A model generated the notes under the pieces. That model ran no database searches, had not been told where the DNA came from, and was given only the letters and a program-made list of their open reading frames with translations. Below are positions 38,561-48,759 of a stretch of DNA of 64,000 nt, piece after piece (the first letter of the stretch is position 1; every line of letters begins with the position of its first letter). This stretch comes from Alviniconcha marisindica (taxonomy: Eukaryota > Mollusca > Gastropoda > Provannidae): contig JABMCL010002167.1 in NCBI GenBank assembly GCA_018857735.1, positions 672,501 through 736,500 on the forward strand. Direction: 5' to 3'. Made by a program: the position numbers and the translations under genes.

Positions 38561-39010
38561 TATTTGACAAATTTCTTCTTATTTGACAAATTTCTTCTTA
38601 TTTGACAAATTTCTTCAGCATCATGAGCAAGCGCCGATGCTACACACTCAGGGAGGTTTCAGCTGAGGCGTTTGTTGATGAGAACAGTGACCTTGATCTG
38701 GATGCTGCCAGTTCTTTACCATAATCAAGCAAGCAAGTGTGCAAGACCGGTCAGCAAGATAGTGGGGAAACAACAGTTTTCAGACTCTCTTTGATGCTGA
38801 AAATACAGTGATAACACCTCAGGTATCCTTTCTTCGTCTTTCACTGACTGCTGAAAGATAGTGAATGAATGATATTTACTGAAAATCGAGCACAGTGTTG
38901 CCTGTTCATTGTTGATAATGTGTGCATATGTTGGTAGCACTACCTTGTGCAGAAGTGGAGATAGTGAGTTCCAAACACAGCGGCTGTGGTTTTTGAGCAG
39001 CAAGGCTAAA
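38560..39010. other. Unique spacer with no gene seen
   Basis: Begins with three short repeats of 'cttatttgacaaatttctt'. The remainder is unique, with no supportable exon. It separates the two parts of the 'tcaagcctttca' repeat block. Confidence 0.4.
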
Positions 39011-39900
39011 AATAAAATAAAAAAACAGGCAGCAGAGGCTGCACAAGCAGTAAAGCCTCCAGGGCTAAATTGTCAGTCATAAAGCCAAAGGCTCTAGCTG
39101 AGTTGAGCCTTTCACTGTCATAACAGCCAAAGGCTCTAGCTGTCTTTGAGCAGCAAGGCTAAAAAAAAACAGGCAGCAGAGGCTGCACAAGCAGTAAAGC
39201 TTCCAGGGCTGAAAGGGCTATATTGTCAGTCATAAAGCCAAAGGCTCTAGCTGAGTCGAGCCTTTCACTGTCATAACAGCCAAAGGCTCTAACTGAGTCG
39301 AGCATTTCACTGTCAAGTGTTTTTCTGCACAGCATGCACAGCCCATGGCCGAAAAGCTCCGAAGTCAAACCTTTCATCTAAAACAGCATATTCAGTCCAC
39401 AGCCATAAAATCTCCAAAGTCCAGCCTGAAGTCATCGATCACAACAGCCGAAGGCTCTAGCCGAGTCAAGCCTTTCACTTTCGGAGGCTTACTCACACAG
39501 CATATGTAGCCTACAGCCAAAAAAGCTCTGCAATCAAACCTTTCACTTTTGGATGCTTATTCACACAAAATAATTATGCAGCCTACAGCCAAAATGCTCT
39601 GCAGTCAAGCCTTTCAGTTTTGGATGCTTATTTACACAGCATATGCAGTCTACAGCCCAAAAGCTCTGCAGTCAAGCCTTTCACTTTGGGATGCTTATGC
39701 ACACAGCATATACAGCCTACATCCCAAAAGCTATGTCAAGCCTTTCACTTGTGGATGCTTAATCACAAAGCATATGCAGCCTGCCGCCCAAAAGCTTTGT
39801 CAAGCCTTTCACTTGTGGATGCTTATTCACAAAGCCAAAGCATATATGCAGCCTACAGCCTGAAAGCTCTTCAGTCAAACTTTTCTTCTAAACTGGAATA
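39010..39900. repeat. Degenerate repeat block, 'tcaagcctttca' family (part 2)
   Basis: A 121-bp direct repeat ('aggctaaa', 'aacaggcagcagaggctgcacaagcag', 'gtcagtcataaagccaaagg') at about 39003-39120 and 39148-39250 is followed by five or six copies of a 70-75 bp unit carrying 'caagcctttcactt(t/g)tggatgctta'. The unit shares its core with 37560-38300 and with 40815-40925. Confidence 0.7.
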
Positions 39901-39904
39901 TCAC

Positions 39905-40795
39905 ATACAGCCATAAAAGCTTCTAAACACAGCTTGCAGTCCTAAGCACAGCTTGCAGTCCTAAGCACAGCCTGAAGTCCTAAGCTCAGCCTGAAGCCCT
40001 AAGCACAGCTTGAAGTCCTAAGCAGAGCTTTTAGTCCTAAGCACAGCTTGAAGCCCTAAGCACAGCCTGAAGTCCTAAGCACAGCCTGAAGCCCTAAGCA
40101 CAGCCTGAAGTCCTAAGCTCAGCCTGAAGCCCTAAGCACAGCTTGAAGTCCTAAGCAGAGCTTTTAGTCCTAAGCACAGCTTGAAGCCCTAAGCACAGCC
40201 TGAAGTCCTAAGCACAGCCTGAAGCCCTAAGCACAGCCTGAAGTCCTAAGCACAGCTTGAAGCCCTAAGCAGAGCCTGAAGCCCTAAGCTCAGCCTGAAG
40301 CCCTAAGCACAGCTTGAAGTCCTAAGCACAGCCTGAAGCCCTAAGCACAGCCTGAAGTCCTAAGCACAGCCTGAAGTCCTAAGCACAGCTTGAAGTCTTA
40401 AGCTCAGCCTGAAGCCCTAAGCACAGCCTGAAGTCCTAAGCACAGCTTGAAGTCCTAAGCACAGCCTGAAGTCCTAAGCACAGCCTGAAGCCCTAAGCAC
40501 AGCTTGAAGTCCTAAGCTCAGCCTGAAGCCCTAAGCACAGCTTGAAGTCCTAAGCACAGCCTGAAGTCCTAAGCACAGCCTGAAGCCCTAAGCACAGCCT
40601 GAAGCCCTAAGCACAGCTTGAAGCCCTAAGCACAGCCTGAAGCCCTAAGCAGAGCTTGAAGTCCTAAGCAGAGCCTGAAGTCCTAAGCAGAGCTTGAAGT
40701 CCTAAGCTCAGCCTGAAGCCCTAAGCACAGCTTGAAGTCCTAAGCACAGCCTGAAGTCCTAAGCACAGCCTGAAGTCCTAAGCACAGCCTGAAGT
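39905..40795. repeat. 19-bp tandem array
   Basis: About 47 copies of gcctgaagtcctaagcaca with a few recurring substitutions (cttg for cctg, gccc for gtcc, ctcag or agag for acag). Variant orders repeat within the array (39960-40060 resembles 40090-40190), so multi-unit blocks were duplicated. It ends about 200 bp before the last exon of the coiled-coil gene. Confidence 0.95.
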
Positions 40796-40992
40796 CGTCA
40801 TCAGTCACAACAGCCAGAGTCTGTAGATGAGTCAAGCCTTTCACCTCCAGACGTTTTTCTACCCAACATGCACCGCCTTTACAGCCAAAAAGGCTTGGCA
40901 CTCAAGCCTTCATCGTTCCAAACAGCTGGAGGCTCTGCAGCCCAAGCCTCCAAGGCGTCTAGGGCCCACGGGGCTGAGCGGAGCCAGCATGC

Positions 40993-41115
40993 TCAGTGCT
41001 CCAGGCCCTGAGTGAAGTTGTCGATCTGAGCGTTGAGTCGCTGCTCCAGGTCGTGGGCATGCTTGTGCTCCTTGCTGTAGAAGGCGTTGGACACCTGCTC
41101 CGCCACGTCTGGGAG
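40993..41115 (-). CDS. Coiled-coil gene, exon 9 (last)
   Basis: Acceptor tgctgacag| at 41116; phase 0 entry, 40 codons, TGA at 40995-40993. Reads LPDVAEQVSNAFYSKEHKHA then HDLEQRLNAQIDNFTQGLEH, an amphipathic helix. GC-rich codon use contrasts with the flanking repeats. The phase matches the donor of exon 8. Confidence 0.75.
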   Translation of the reverse strand, partial: LPDVAEQVSNAFYSKEHKHAHDLEQRLNAQIDNFTQGLEH

Positions 41116-41272
41116 CTGTCAGCACAGAAATGCACACCATGCATGATACCAATTTAACAATAATAACAATCATCGTGGGGTCTTAGAGAGCGCCCATTCT
41201 CAAATGAGCCCCAGGGGCGTACATTTCATTCAGCGTAAAGACAACCAACATCCAAAACACACACGATATTAA

Positions 41273-41484
41273 CCCCTTCACTGCCCCAGCCTGTAAAATT
41301 TCTGGGTTGAAAGACAGATGGACATTATATTTTCCGGTCTGACAACGCATCTACTTTTAATGCTATGCGTTTTGATCAAAATCCTTTCACATGCCAGTGC
41401 AAAAAAGAAAACAAAAAGGCTTAAGGGTTTCAAATTTTGCACTTTTATTGGTCGTTTTCAAGTGACATCACAGCAGTGAAGGGG
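41273..41484. mobile_element. MITE copy B, piggyBac-type (TTAA target)
   Basis: Perfect 12-bp terminal inverted repeats (CCCCTTCACTGC ... GCAGTGAAGGGG) flanked on both sides by TTAA (41269-41272 and 41485-41488). This is the best-preserved of three copies. It lies in the last intron of the coiled-coil gene. No coding capacity. Confidence 0.88.
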
Positions 41485-41529
41485 TTAATCTACACAAATT
41501 CATCATCACTTTACAGTTGTTTCACAGTT

Positions 41530-41862
41530 TTTAGGTCTTCGTTATCCCTTGCAGGAAATTTGGGCCGCCCTACATGAGGGTAAGGCTAAACAGCAGTGCT
41601 ACCCATTCCTGCCAGTGTGTGCAGTGCCTTCATGTGTCCAAACACTGATATGTCTGCTGGTATTGGGGATTTTTAATGTGCACACAGATGTTGATGCGTG
41701 CGATTGTACACAGGGGGCTGCACAAACGCTGTAATGTAGTCTGCACTGAAAGCTGACCCTGGGAGAAAAATTCTGTATCACCCTGGGGAACTGAATCGGC
41801 ATCATTACTGAACCCGGCTTTTCAGTCTGATGCTCTGCCAACGGAGCTATCCTACTCCATAG
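41530..41862 (-). mobile_element. tRNA-derived SINE
   Basis: The minus strand opens at about 41860 with a tRNA-like head (ggatagctccgttggcagag, then catcagactg, then a B-box-like gggttcagtaat). The body (ccccagggtgatac; tctcccagggtcagcttt; cattaaaaatcccc) is shared with the copy at 62340-62567. The anticodon region cannot form a good cloverleaf, so it is not a functional tRNA gene. Confidence 0.7.
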
Positions 41863-41879
41863 TGCGTTTTTTTTTAGCG

Positions 41880-43200
41880 CGTCTCACCTCATCTTCAGAA
41901 CCAGTGTGCAACTCTTAACATGTCAGCATGTCTGTGAGTGTGCCTCACCTTCTCTGCAGAACAAGCGTGCAACTCTAGCAGGTCAGTATGTCTGTGAGTG
42001 TCTCGTCTCATCTTCAGAACCAGTGTGCAACTCTAGCAGGTCAGTATGTCTGTGAGTGTCTCGTCTCATCTTCAGAACCAGTGTGCAACTCTAGCAGGTC
42101 AGTATGTCTGTGAGTGTCTCGTCTCATCTTCAGAACCAGTGTGCAACTCTAGCAGGTCAGTATGTATGTGAGTGTCTCGTCTCATCTTCGGAACCAGTGG
42201 CAGTGTGCAACTCTAGCATGTCAGTGTGTCTGTGAGTGTCTCACCTCGTCTTTAGAACCAGTGTGCAACTCTAGCAGGTCAGTATGTCTGTGTCTCGTCT
42301 CATCTTCAGAACCAGTGTGCAACTCTAGCAGGTCAGTATGTCTGTGAGTGTCTCGTCTCATCTTCAGAACCAGTGTGCAACTCTAGCATGTCAGCATACC
42401 AGTGAGTGTGTCTCACCTTGTCTTCAGAACAAACATGCAACTCTAGCATGTCAGTAAGTGTGTCTCTCCTCGTCTTCAGAACCAGTGTGCAGCTCTAGCA
42501 TGTCAGTATGTCTGTGAATCTGTCTTGCCTCATCTTCAGAACCAGCATGCAACTCTAGCATGTCAGTATGTCTGTGAATCTGTATTGCCTCATCTTCAGA
42601 ACCAGTGTGCAGCTCTAGCATGTCAGTATGTCTGTGAATCTGTATTGCCTCATCTTCAGAACCAGTGTGCAGCTCTAGCATGTCAGTATGTCTGTGAATC
42701 TGTATTGCCTCATCTTCAGAACCAGTGTGCAGCTCTAACACTGAGCATTTCTCACTCTATGTTAGTATGTCTGTGAATCTGTCTTGCCTCATCTTCAGAA
42801 ACAGCGCATGACTCTAGCATGTCAGTATGTCTGTGAATCTGTCTTGCCTCATCTTCAGAACCAGCGCATGACTCTAGCATGTCAGTATGTCTGTGAATAT
42901 GTCTTGCCTCAACTTCAGAACCAGCGCATGACTCTAGCATGTCAGTATGTCTGTGAATATGTCTCTCCTCATCTTCAGAACCAGCGCATGACTCTAGCAT
43001 GTCAGTATGTCTGTGAATATGTCTTGCCTCATCTTCAGAACCAGCGCATGACTCTAGCATGTCAGTATGTCTGTGAATATGTCTTGCCTCATCTTCAGAA
43101 CCAGCGCATGACTCTAGCATGTCAGTATGTCTGTGAATATGTCTTGCCTCATCTTCAGAACCAGCGCATGACTCTAGCATGTCAGTATGTCTGTGAGCGT
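41880..43200 (-). repeat. 60-bp minisatellite derived from the exon 8 donor
   Basis: From 42470 to 43200 an almost perfect 60-bp unit; from 41880 to 42470 shorter, more variable units of the same family (about 55-65 bp). On the minus strand each unit reads gttctgaagatgag + g(t/c)(g/a)agac + cacagacatactgacatgct + agag, matching the exon 8 end (tccgaggacgag|gtgagaca). Distal units keep |GTGAGAC donors (for example at 41888/41887), while many proximal units have GC in place of GT. The proximal part is open in the exon 8 frame as a 20-residue repeat (SEDEARHIHRHTDMLESCAG). Confidence 0.9.
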
Positions 43201-43207
43201 GTCTCAC

Positions 43208-43377
43208 CTCGTCCTCGGAGCTGGAGTGAGGCAGCTCAAGCCTGTCCACTTTGGGGTACTGCTGTTCACTGACCAGTGACATGGGCTCTGACCCGTGACT
43301 GTCGTCAGGCTGATAAGAGTACTGAACTGTTCGCCGAGTACCCGCCTCGTGCAGCCTGCGTTCCTCCGCAGCAATGC
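43208..43377 (-). CDS. Coiled-coil gene, exon 8
   Basis: Acceptor gatgttaacag| at 43378, donor GACGAG|GTGAGAC at 43208/43207. 170 bases: two complete the split Arg codon from exon 7, then 56 codons. The translation AAEERRLHEAGTRRTVQYSY continues through QPDDSHGSEPMSLVSEQQYP to the acidic end SSSEDE. Ser/Asp/Glu-rich and probably disordered. The frame stays open past the donor into the downstream array, so a longer alternative exon is possible. Confidence 0.75.
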
Positions 43378-43384
43378 CTGTTAA

Positions 43385-44215
43385 CATCAAATGGGGTTTG
43401 CTGACAATCAAATGCACAACTATACAATAAATCACAAAGCTACATTCGTGATCTCCAGAGCAGACACTAACCCCTTAACTGCCTCAGCTCGTACATTTTC
43501 CAGGCTGAAAAATGCCCGCATAAACGCCTGCAAACCGCATATTTGAGGGGTCTATAACAACTCTACTTTCAATACTGTGGATTTGGGTAGAAGTCCTTTG
43601 ACGTGCTCGTGCAAAGAGGGGGAAAAGCCGTAATGATTTCAAATTTGGTTGTTTTTTGAATGATGGTGCGGCAAGCACAGCAGTGAAAGGCTTAAATTTT
43701 GAAGTATAATCTAATAATAACAAATGCATAATTACTCAAGAATTTACAAAGCTACATACATGAGTGATCTCCAGAGCAGACATTAAATTTTGAAGTATAA
43801 TGACACTCAAATGCATAACTACACAATAATTTACAAAGCTATATACATGAGTGATCTCCAGAGCAGACTAAATTCTGAAGTATAATGACACTCAAATGCA
43901 TAACTACACAATAATTTACAAAGCTACATGAGTGATCTCCAGAGCAGACATTAAATTCTGAAGTATAATGACACTCAAATGCATAACTACACAATAATTT
44001 ACAAAGCTACATGAGTAATCTCCAGAGCAGACATTAAATTCTGAAGTATAATGACACTCAAATGCATAACTACACAATAATTTACAAAGCTACATGAGTG
44101 ATCTCCAGAGCAGACATTAAATTTTGAAGTATAATGCCACTCAAATGCATAACTACACAATAATTTACAAAGCTACATGAGTGCTCTCCGGAGCAGACGT
44201 TAAATTTTGAAGTAT
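43385..44215. repeat. 83-bp tandem array interrupted by MITE C
   Basis: About six copies of a unit containing gaagtataatgacactcaaa, tgcataactacacaataatt and gatctccagagcagacatt. The leftmost partial copy (43385-43470) adjoins the exon 8 acceptor and is cut off from the rest by the MITE. More diverged relatives continue to about 44400. Confidence 0.9.
43471..43691. mobile_element. MITE copy C, inserted in a minisatellite unit
   Basis: Begins CCCCTTAACTGC, ends GCAGTGAAAGGC; flanked by CTAA (43467-43470) and TTAA (43692-43695). Its flanks, joined, reconstruct the 83-bp unit of the neighbouring array (gcagaca-ttaa-attttgaagtata), giving an empty-site comparison that supports insertion at TTAA. 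It lies just upstream of exon 8. Confidence 0.85.
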
Positions 44216-44499
44216 CACTCGTGACAGAAATTCACAAATCAGTTCTCTCAAAAACCTGGCCGTTATACATGTTTTAATTAAAAAGGAAAGGTTGATGATC
44301 AAACGCATGACTATGCAGTAACTTTACAAACAGATTTTAGTGACCTCCGTAGGAGACGTCAGATTCTGAAACATTAGCCTGGTGGAAATTCACAAATCTG
44401 TTACTAAAATAACCTGCCCTAGACAGTACTCAAATACAGTTGCATGTGACTCTTCTTAACGATGACCACTGCTGCTCCTCATTTGATGGGTCTACTGAT

Positions 44500-45060
44500 G
44501 GATAATCTATAGATGCTACGGGATAGGACACCATCAGCCTTGTCTGTCAGAATAAACACACTACCGTACTACTACTGCTGGCAGAGGTACAACTACTGCA
44601 GCTATTAGAGGTGCTACTACCGCTATAGAACAGGACACCATCAGCCTTGTCTGTCAGAATAAACACACTACGGTACTACTGCTGCTGGCAGAGGTACAAC
44701 TACTGCAGCTATTAGAGGTGCTACTACTGCTATAGAACAGGACACCATCAGCCTTGTCTGTCAGAATAAACACACTACCGTACTACTACTGCTCGTAGAG
44801 GTACAACTACTGCAGCTATTAGAAGTGCTACTACCGCTATAGAACAGGACACCATCAGCCTTGTCTGTCAGAATAAACACACTACGGTACTACTACTGCT
44901 CGTAGAGGTACAACTACTGCAGCTATTAGAAGTGCTACTACTGCTATAGAACAGGACACCATCAGCCTTGTCTGTCAGAATAAACACACTACCGTACTAC
45001 TACTGCTCGTAGAGGTACAACTACTGCAGCTATTAGAGGTGCTACTACCGCTGAAGCTTC
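44500..45060. repeat. 107-bp tandem array ending in a trinucleotide tract
   Basis: Five copies of a unit with ggacaccatcagccttgtct, gtcagaataaacacactacc, and ACT/CTG triplets. After the last copy the triplets run on as degenerate (ACY)n and CAC repeats to about 45180. Confidence 0.9.
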
Positions 45061-45179
45061 TGCAATTACTATCGCATAATTACTACTTCCGCCACCACAA
45101 CTACCACCACCACAACTACCACTACTGCGGCTACAACTTCTGCTACAAGATATACTACAGCAGCTACTACTGCTACCAG

Positions 45180-45360
45180 TCTAATATTGATTTTGATCTT
45201 GTAGGTCATGGTGGGTCACAGGATCAAAAGTGAGGTTGGACTGTGTAAAAACGGTAATTTGGTCTCAAGACCCGCCATGACCTAGTAAGTAAGTAAGTTG
45301 GTGTTTTACGCCCAGTCAACCAGTGCGGTTATATCAGGGTGACCGCCACGACCTATCTCA
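45180..45360. mobile_element. Dispersed-repeat fragments
   Basis: 'ggtgttttacgcccagtcaaccagtgcggttatatcagggtga' type text (about 45299-45342) resembles 2871-2913 (ggtgttttacgccgagtcaa, gttatatcagggtga), so this is a dispersed element with two copies. Next to it, 'gtaggtcatggtgggtcacagg' is related to the 74-bp array unit that follows. Confidence 0.5.
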
Positions 45361-46135
45361 TTAAGAATGACCCCATGTCAATAGATATATCGCAACCTTG
45401 CTTTTGATCTTGTGACCCACGGCGACCTAGCGCATTAAGAATGACCCCATGTCAATAGATATATCGCAACCTTGCTTTTGATCTTGTGACCCACGGCGAC
45501 CTAGCGCATTAAGAATGACCCCATGTCAATAGATATATCGCAACCTTGCTTTTGATCTTGTGACCCACGGCGACCTAGCGCATTAAGAATGACCCCATGT
45601 CAATAGATATATCGCAACCTTGCTTTTGATCTTGTGACCCACGGCGACCTAGCTCATTAAGAATGACCCCATGTCAATACAGTTCACAACCTTGCTTTTG
45701 ATCTTGTGACCCATGGCGACCTAGCTCATTAAGAATGACCCCATGTCAATAGATATATCGCAACCTTGCTTTCGATCTTGTGACCCACGGCGACCTAGCT
45801 CATTAAGAACGACCCCATGTCAATAGATATATCGCAACCTTGCTTTCGATCTTGCGACCCACGGCGACCTAGCTCATTAAGAATGACCCCATGTCAATAG
45901 ATATATTGCAACCTTGCTTTCGATCTTGTGACCCACGGCGACCTAGCTCATTAAGAATGACCCCATGTCAATAGATATATCGCAACCTTGCTTTTGATCT
46001 TGTGACCCACGGCGACCTAGCTCATTAAGAATGACCCCATGTCAATAGATATATCGCAACCTTGCTTTTGATCTTGTGACCCACGGCGACCTAGCCCATT
46101 AAGAACGACCCCAAGTCCATGGAGAGATTGCAACA
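45352..46135. repeat. 74-bp tandem array
   Basis: About ten copies of a unit with ttaagaatgaccccatgtca, atagatatatcgcaaccttg, ttttgatcttgtgacccacg and gcgacctag. Unit starts are exactly 74 bp apart (45361, 45435 and so on). A diverged copy runs on to 46190, close to the exon 7 donor. Single inverted relatives occur at 54645-54680 and near 55000, so the unit was probably recruited from a dispersed element. Confidence 0.93.
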
Positions 46136-46228
46136 TGCTTTCAATCTTGCCGCCAGCTGTGATCTGTCTCATTAAGCACGGTCCATGTCTTTGGTTCCCC
46201 AAACACGACAGCGGAAACAAGTACGTAC

Positions 46229-46389
46229 GGAGGTTCTGCCGTGAGCTCTGGCTCATCTGAGCTTCCAGCCTGGCTTTCTGCGCCTCCAGAAACTGCAGCT
46301 GGTCGTCGTAGCGACGGATGCTGGAATCCAGGTAGTCGTCCATAGCGCTGAATCGCTCAGAGCCAGACTCCGTGTTGCCCAGGGAACCA
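46229..46389 (-). CDS. Coiled-coil gene, exon 7
   Basis: Donor CTCC|GTACGT at 46229/46228 (phase 1). Two acceptors are possible. The one at 46430 (ggccccag|) leaves the wrong phase for exon 6. The one at 46390 (tcattcctcag|TGG) joins exon 6 in phase 2 to give DKH-S-GSLGNTESGSERF, so it is preferred. Reads 53 codons including MDDYLDSSIRRYDDQLQFL and EAQKARLEAQMSQSSRQNL, a helical segment. The extended form from 46429 would be used only if an unseen phase-1 exon precedes it. Confidence 0.7.
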
Positions 46390-46499
46390 CTGAGGAATGA
46401 GTGATTCCAGTGATGCATTATTTCCAAGCCTGGGGCCAATTACATAGGTGAAGTGAACATGCAGTTACAGTATCCACTTTTAGCCCCGTCGGTTTGCAG

Positions 46500-46649
46500 T
46501 CCTCAAATGGTGTGCGAATGTGTGTGTGTGTGTGTGTGTATGCGTGCGTGTGCGTGTGTGTGCGTGCGCATGTGAGTGTGCACTGGCGTAGTACGGAATG
46601 AACTAATATGCGAACATGTCAACACAGTGGACACTTCAAGTTTATTCTG

Positions 46650-46711
<62 letters not shown>
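46500..46711. repeat. (TG)n and (CA)n microsatellites
   Basis: Interrupted TG/GCGTG repeats at 46510-46580 and an uninterrupted CA run at 46652-46711. A 26-bp segment (acattcaagtttattctgtc with flanks) is present on both sides of the CA run (46630-46655, 46727-46750). Confidence 0.95.
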
Positions 46712-46714
<3 letters not shown>

Positions 46715-46759
46715 GCAAGCACGCACACATTCAAGTTTATTCTGTCCACACATACACAC

Positions 46760-47044
46760 ACACAGAGAAGCACACATGCGTTCTCATACCATTTGAGGAC
46801 TGTGAAGTGACAGGGCTAAAAATGGATATTGCCCAAGCAGTCACATACAACCATTCATGCATGTAGTCTGTATAATGCTCCTGTACATATGACACAGATA
46901 ATGACAGCAATAATGCCAAGAACCCTTGTTTCTAAAAATGGAGTTGTACCTCAATACAAGGAAACATATACAAAGATAGGAAATGAACAGCACAACATGA
47001 GTGAATGAGTAAACATTCACAGTCAACATGTACTTCAAAAAACA
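46760..47044. other. Intronic DNA, nothing seen
   Basis: No exon, repeat array or element recognised. Confidence 0.4.
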
Positions 47045-47754
47045 AAAAAAAGAGACAGGATCTTGTCTCATTCACCTGTGTTTGACAGGATGCAGGATCT
47101 TGTCTCATTCACCTGTGTTTGACAGGATGCAGGATCTTGTCTCACCTGTGTTTGACAGAATGCAGGATCTTGTCTTGCTCACCTGCACTTATCTGACAGG
47201 ATGCAGGATCTGACCTCATTCACCTGTTTGACAGGATGCAGGATCTGGTCTCACTCACCTATTTGACATAATGCAGGATCTTGTCTTGCTCACTTGTGTT
47301 TATCTGGCAGGATGCAGGATCTGGTCTCACTCACTTGTGCATATCTCACAGGATATTGTCTTGCTCATCTGCACTTATTTGACAGGACACAGGATCTGGT
47401 CTTGCTCACCTGTGTGTATCTGACACAATGCAGGAACCAGTCTTGCTCACCTGTCTTTATCTCACAAGATGCAGTCTCATTCACCCGAATTTGACACCCT
47501 GGCCTGACTCACCTGTGTCTGTCCATCAAAATGCAGGATAGTCTTGCTCACCTGTGCTTGTGCGTCAAAATGCAAGATCTAGTCTCACTCACCTCTGTGT
47601 TTGTCAGAATACAGGATACGCCCTCATTCACCTGTATTTGTCCGTCAGAATGCAGGATCTAGTCTTGCTCACCTCTGCTTGTCTGTCAGAATGCAGGATC
47701 TAGTCTTGCTCACCTGTGTTTGTCCGTCAGAATGCAGAATACAGTCTCGCTCAC
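47045..47754 (-). repeat. ~40-bp minisatellite derived from the exon 6 donor
   Basis: About 17 variable units. On the minus strand each contains a copy of the exon 6 end and its donor: (t)gacggacaaacacag|gtgagc, followed by aagac(t/c)agatcctgcattc. The copies nearest exon 6 (47640-47754) keep gacggacaaacacag|gtgagc almost intact; those further away lose the exon match ('tgtcaaacacaggtgaatga') but retain an AG|GTGA core. The array touches the true donor directly. Confidence 0.88.
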
Positions 47755-47891
47755 CTGTGTTTGTCCGACAAGATGCTGGTGTGGGATGTGTCAGTCCTTG
47801 CGGAGTTGTGCTGACTGCGGATGATCTGCTCCACATCCTCCACACTGTTACGCAGAACGTTCATCTCGCGTCGCATCAAGTGGCTCTGAGT
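47755..47891 (-). CDS. Coiled-coil gene, exon 6
   Basis: Acceptor actctgtgcag| at 47892, donor AACACAG|GTGAGC at 47755/47754 (phase 2). It is open in one frame only; the other two have early stops. Reads TQSHLMRREMNVLRNSVEDV then EQIIRSQHNSARTDTSHTSI and LSDKH plus a split Ser codon. The first half is heptad-like helix and the second half polar linker. Confidence 0.75.
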
Positions 47892-47899
47892 CTGCACAG

Positions 47900-48530
47900 A
47901 GTGAACACATGAATGCGTAACAATCATCACTCTAAATTAAAACCCAAAATAATCAGAGCAGACGCAAATTTACGGGGGGTATTTTTTTTTAAATTCTGTA
48001 AAACAATGTAATTAATATTATGCTCATGAAAATGAGACTTTTTTCTTTTAAAGAAGCATAAAATGAACAACAACAACAACAAAAAACACAACAGAAACGA
48101 AAAAAGCATATGCAAATATAAAATGCACGTACATTAGATAAGATTTCACCCCCCCCCTCCCCCCCCCCTTCCGACAGCAATAATAGCAACCCATCACCAT
48201 GGCCCCAGCACCAATAAGCAAAGCATCAATACCACTGTCACAACCAATGAAACAATACCCACACCGACCAATGATGAAGAAACACAAGATGAACTTGTAC
48301 AGGTTTATAAACCAACTATACGACCAATGATGCAGAAACACAAGATGAACTTGTACAGGTCTATAAACCACCAAAAAAAAAAAAACAGACTGCAGTAAAG
48401 TTGTTAAAAAAAATTCAAGCCCACTCCCCCAAAATATTAATATACCCCTCAACAAAACAAGCTTCGTTCCTTGCATCAGATCTTTCTCCAGTTACCGAAA
48501 AAGAGAGAATCCTGAAGGTCTCTGGCATCT
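47900..48530. other. Intron 5 with a short direct repeat
   Basis: A ~55-bp direct repeat ('accaatgatg(a/c)agaaacacaag' and 'atgaacttgtacaggt') occurs at about 48258-48312 and 48312-48366. A C-rich tract lies at 48150-48170. Otherwise nothing seen. Confidence 0.6.
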
Positions 48531-48533
48531 TAC

Positions 48534-48638
48534 ATTTGGTGCATAACACTCGTTGTAATCTCGGCCAGCCTGCTGCAACATTTCTCGCCTCATGCGGCGA
48601 TTTTCGGAACGCAGCGAGTCAACCTGAGATTGTGCAAC
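48534..48638 (-). CDS. Coiled-coil gene, exon 5
   Basis: Acceptor taaccccgcag| at 48639, donor ACCAAAT|GTAAGA at 48534/48533; phase 0 on both sides, 35 codons. Reads VAQSQVDSLRSENRRMRREM then LQQAGRDYNECYAPN. Strong heptad pattern in the first 25 residues. Confidence 0.78.
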
Positions 48639-48759
48639 CTGCGGGGTTAGAAATGAACACACAAACAAAACACACTGGTTAGTCACCACAGCATGGGGGG
48701 GAGGGGGGGGGGGTCACCAAAGGGTGTGTTGAGGGGTGAGGGTGGGGGTTCAAACAGAA

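Noticed and set aside
30682..40795. CRISPR-like appearance of the 19-, 28/44- and 29-bp arrays
   Set aside because: Units are contiguous with no unique spacers, no cas genes, and an animal-genome context; ordinary minisatellites.
40800..40990. Continuation of the coiled-coil coding sequence past 40993
   Set aside because: A clear in-frame TGA at 40995-40993 ends the frame; sequence beyond it belongs to the 'tcaagcctttca' repeat family.
42525..43272. Plus-strand open frames (83 and 162 codons) in the 60-bp array
   Set aside because: They are the reverse strand of a stop-free 60-bp repeat; composition is purely periodic, and the minus strand has the exon and splice signals.
46390..46429. Exon 7 starting at the ggccccag acceptor
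   Set aside because: It would enter in a phase incompatible with the exon 6 donor and hit a stop; the internal tcattcctcag acceptor restores the frame. Kept only as an alternative.
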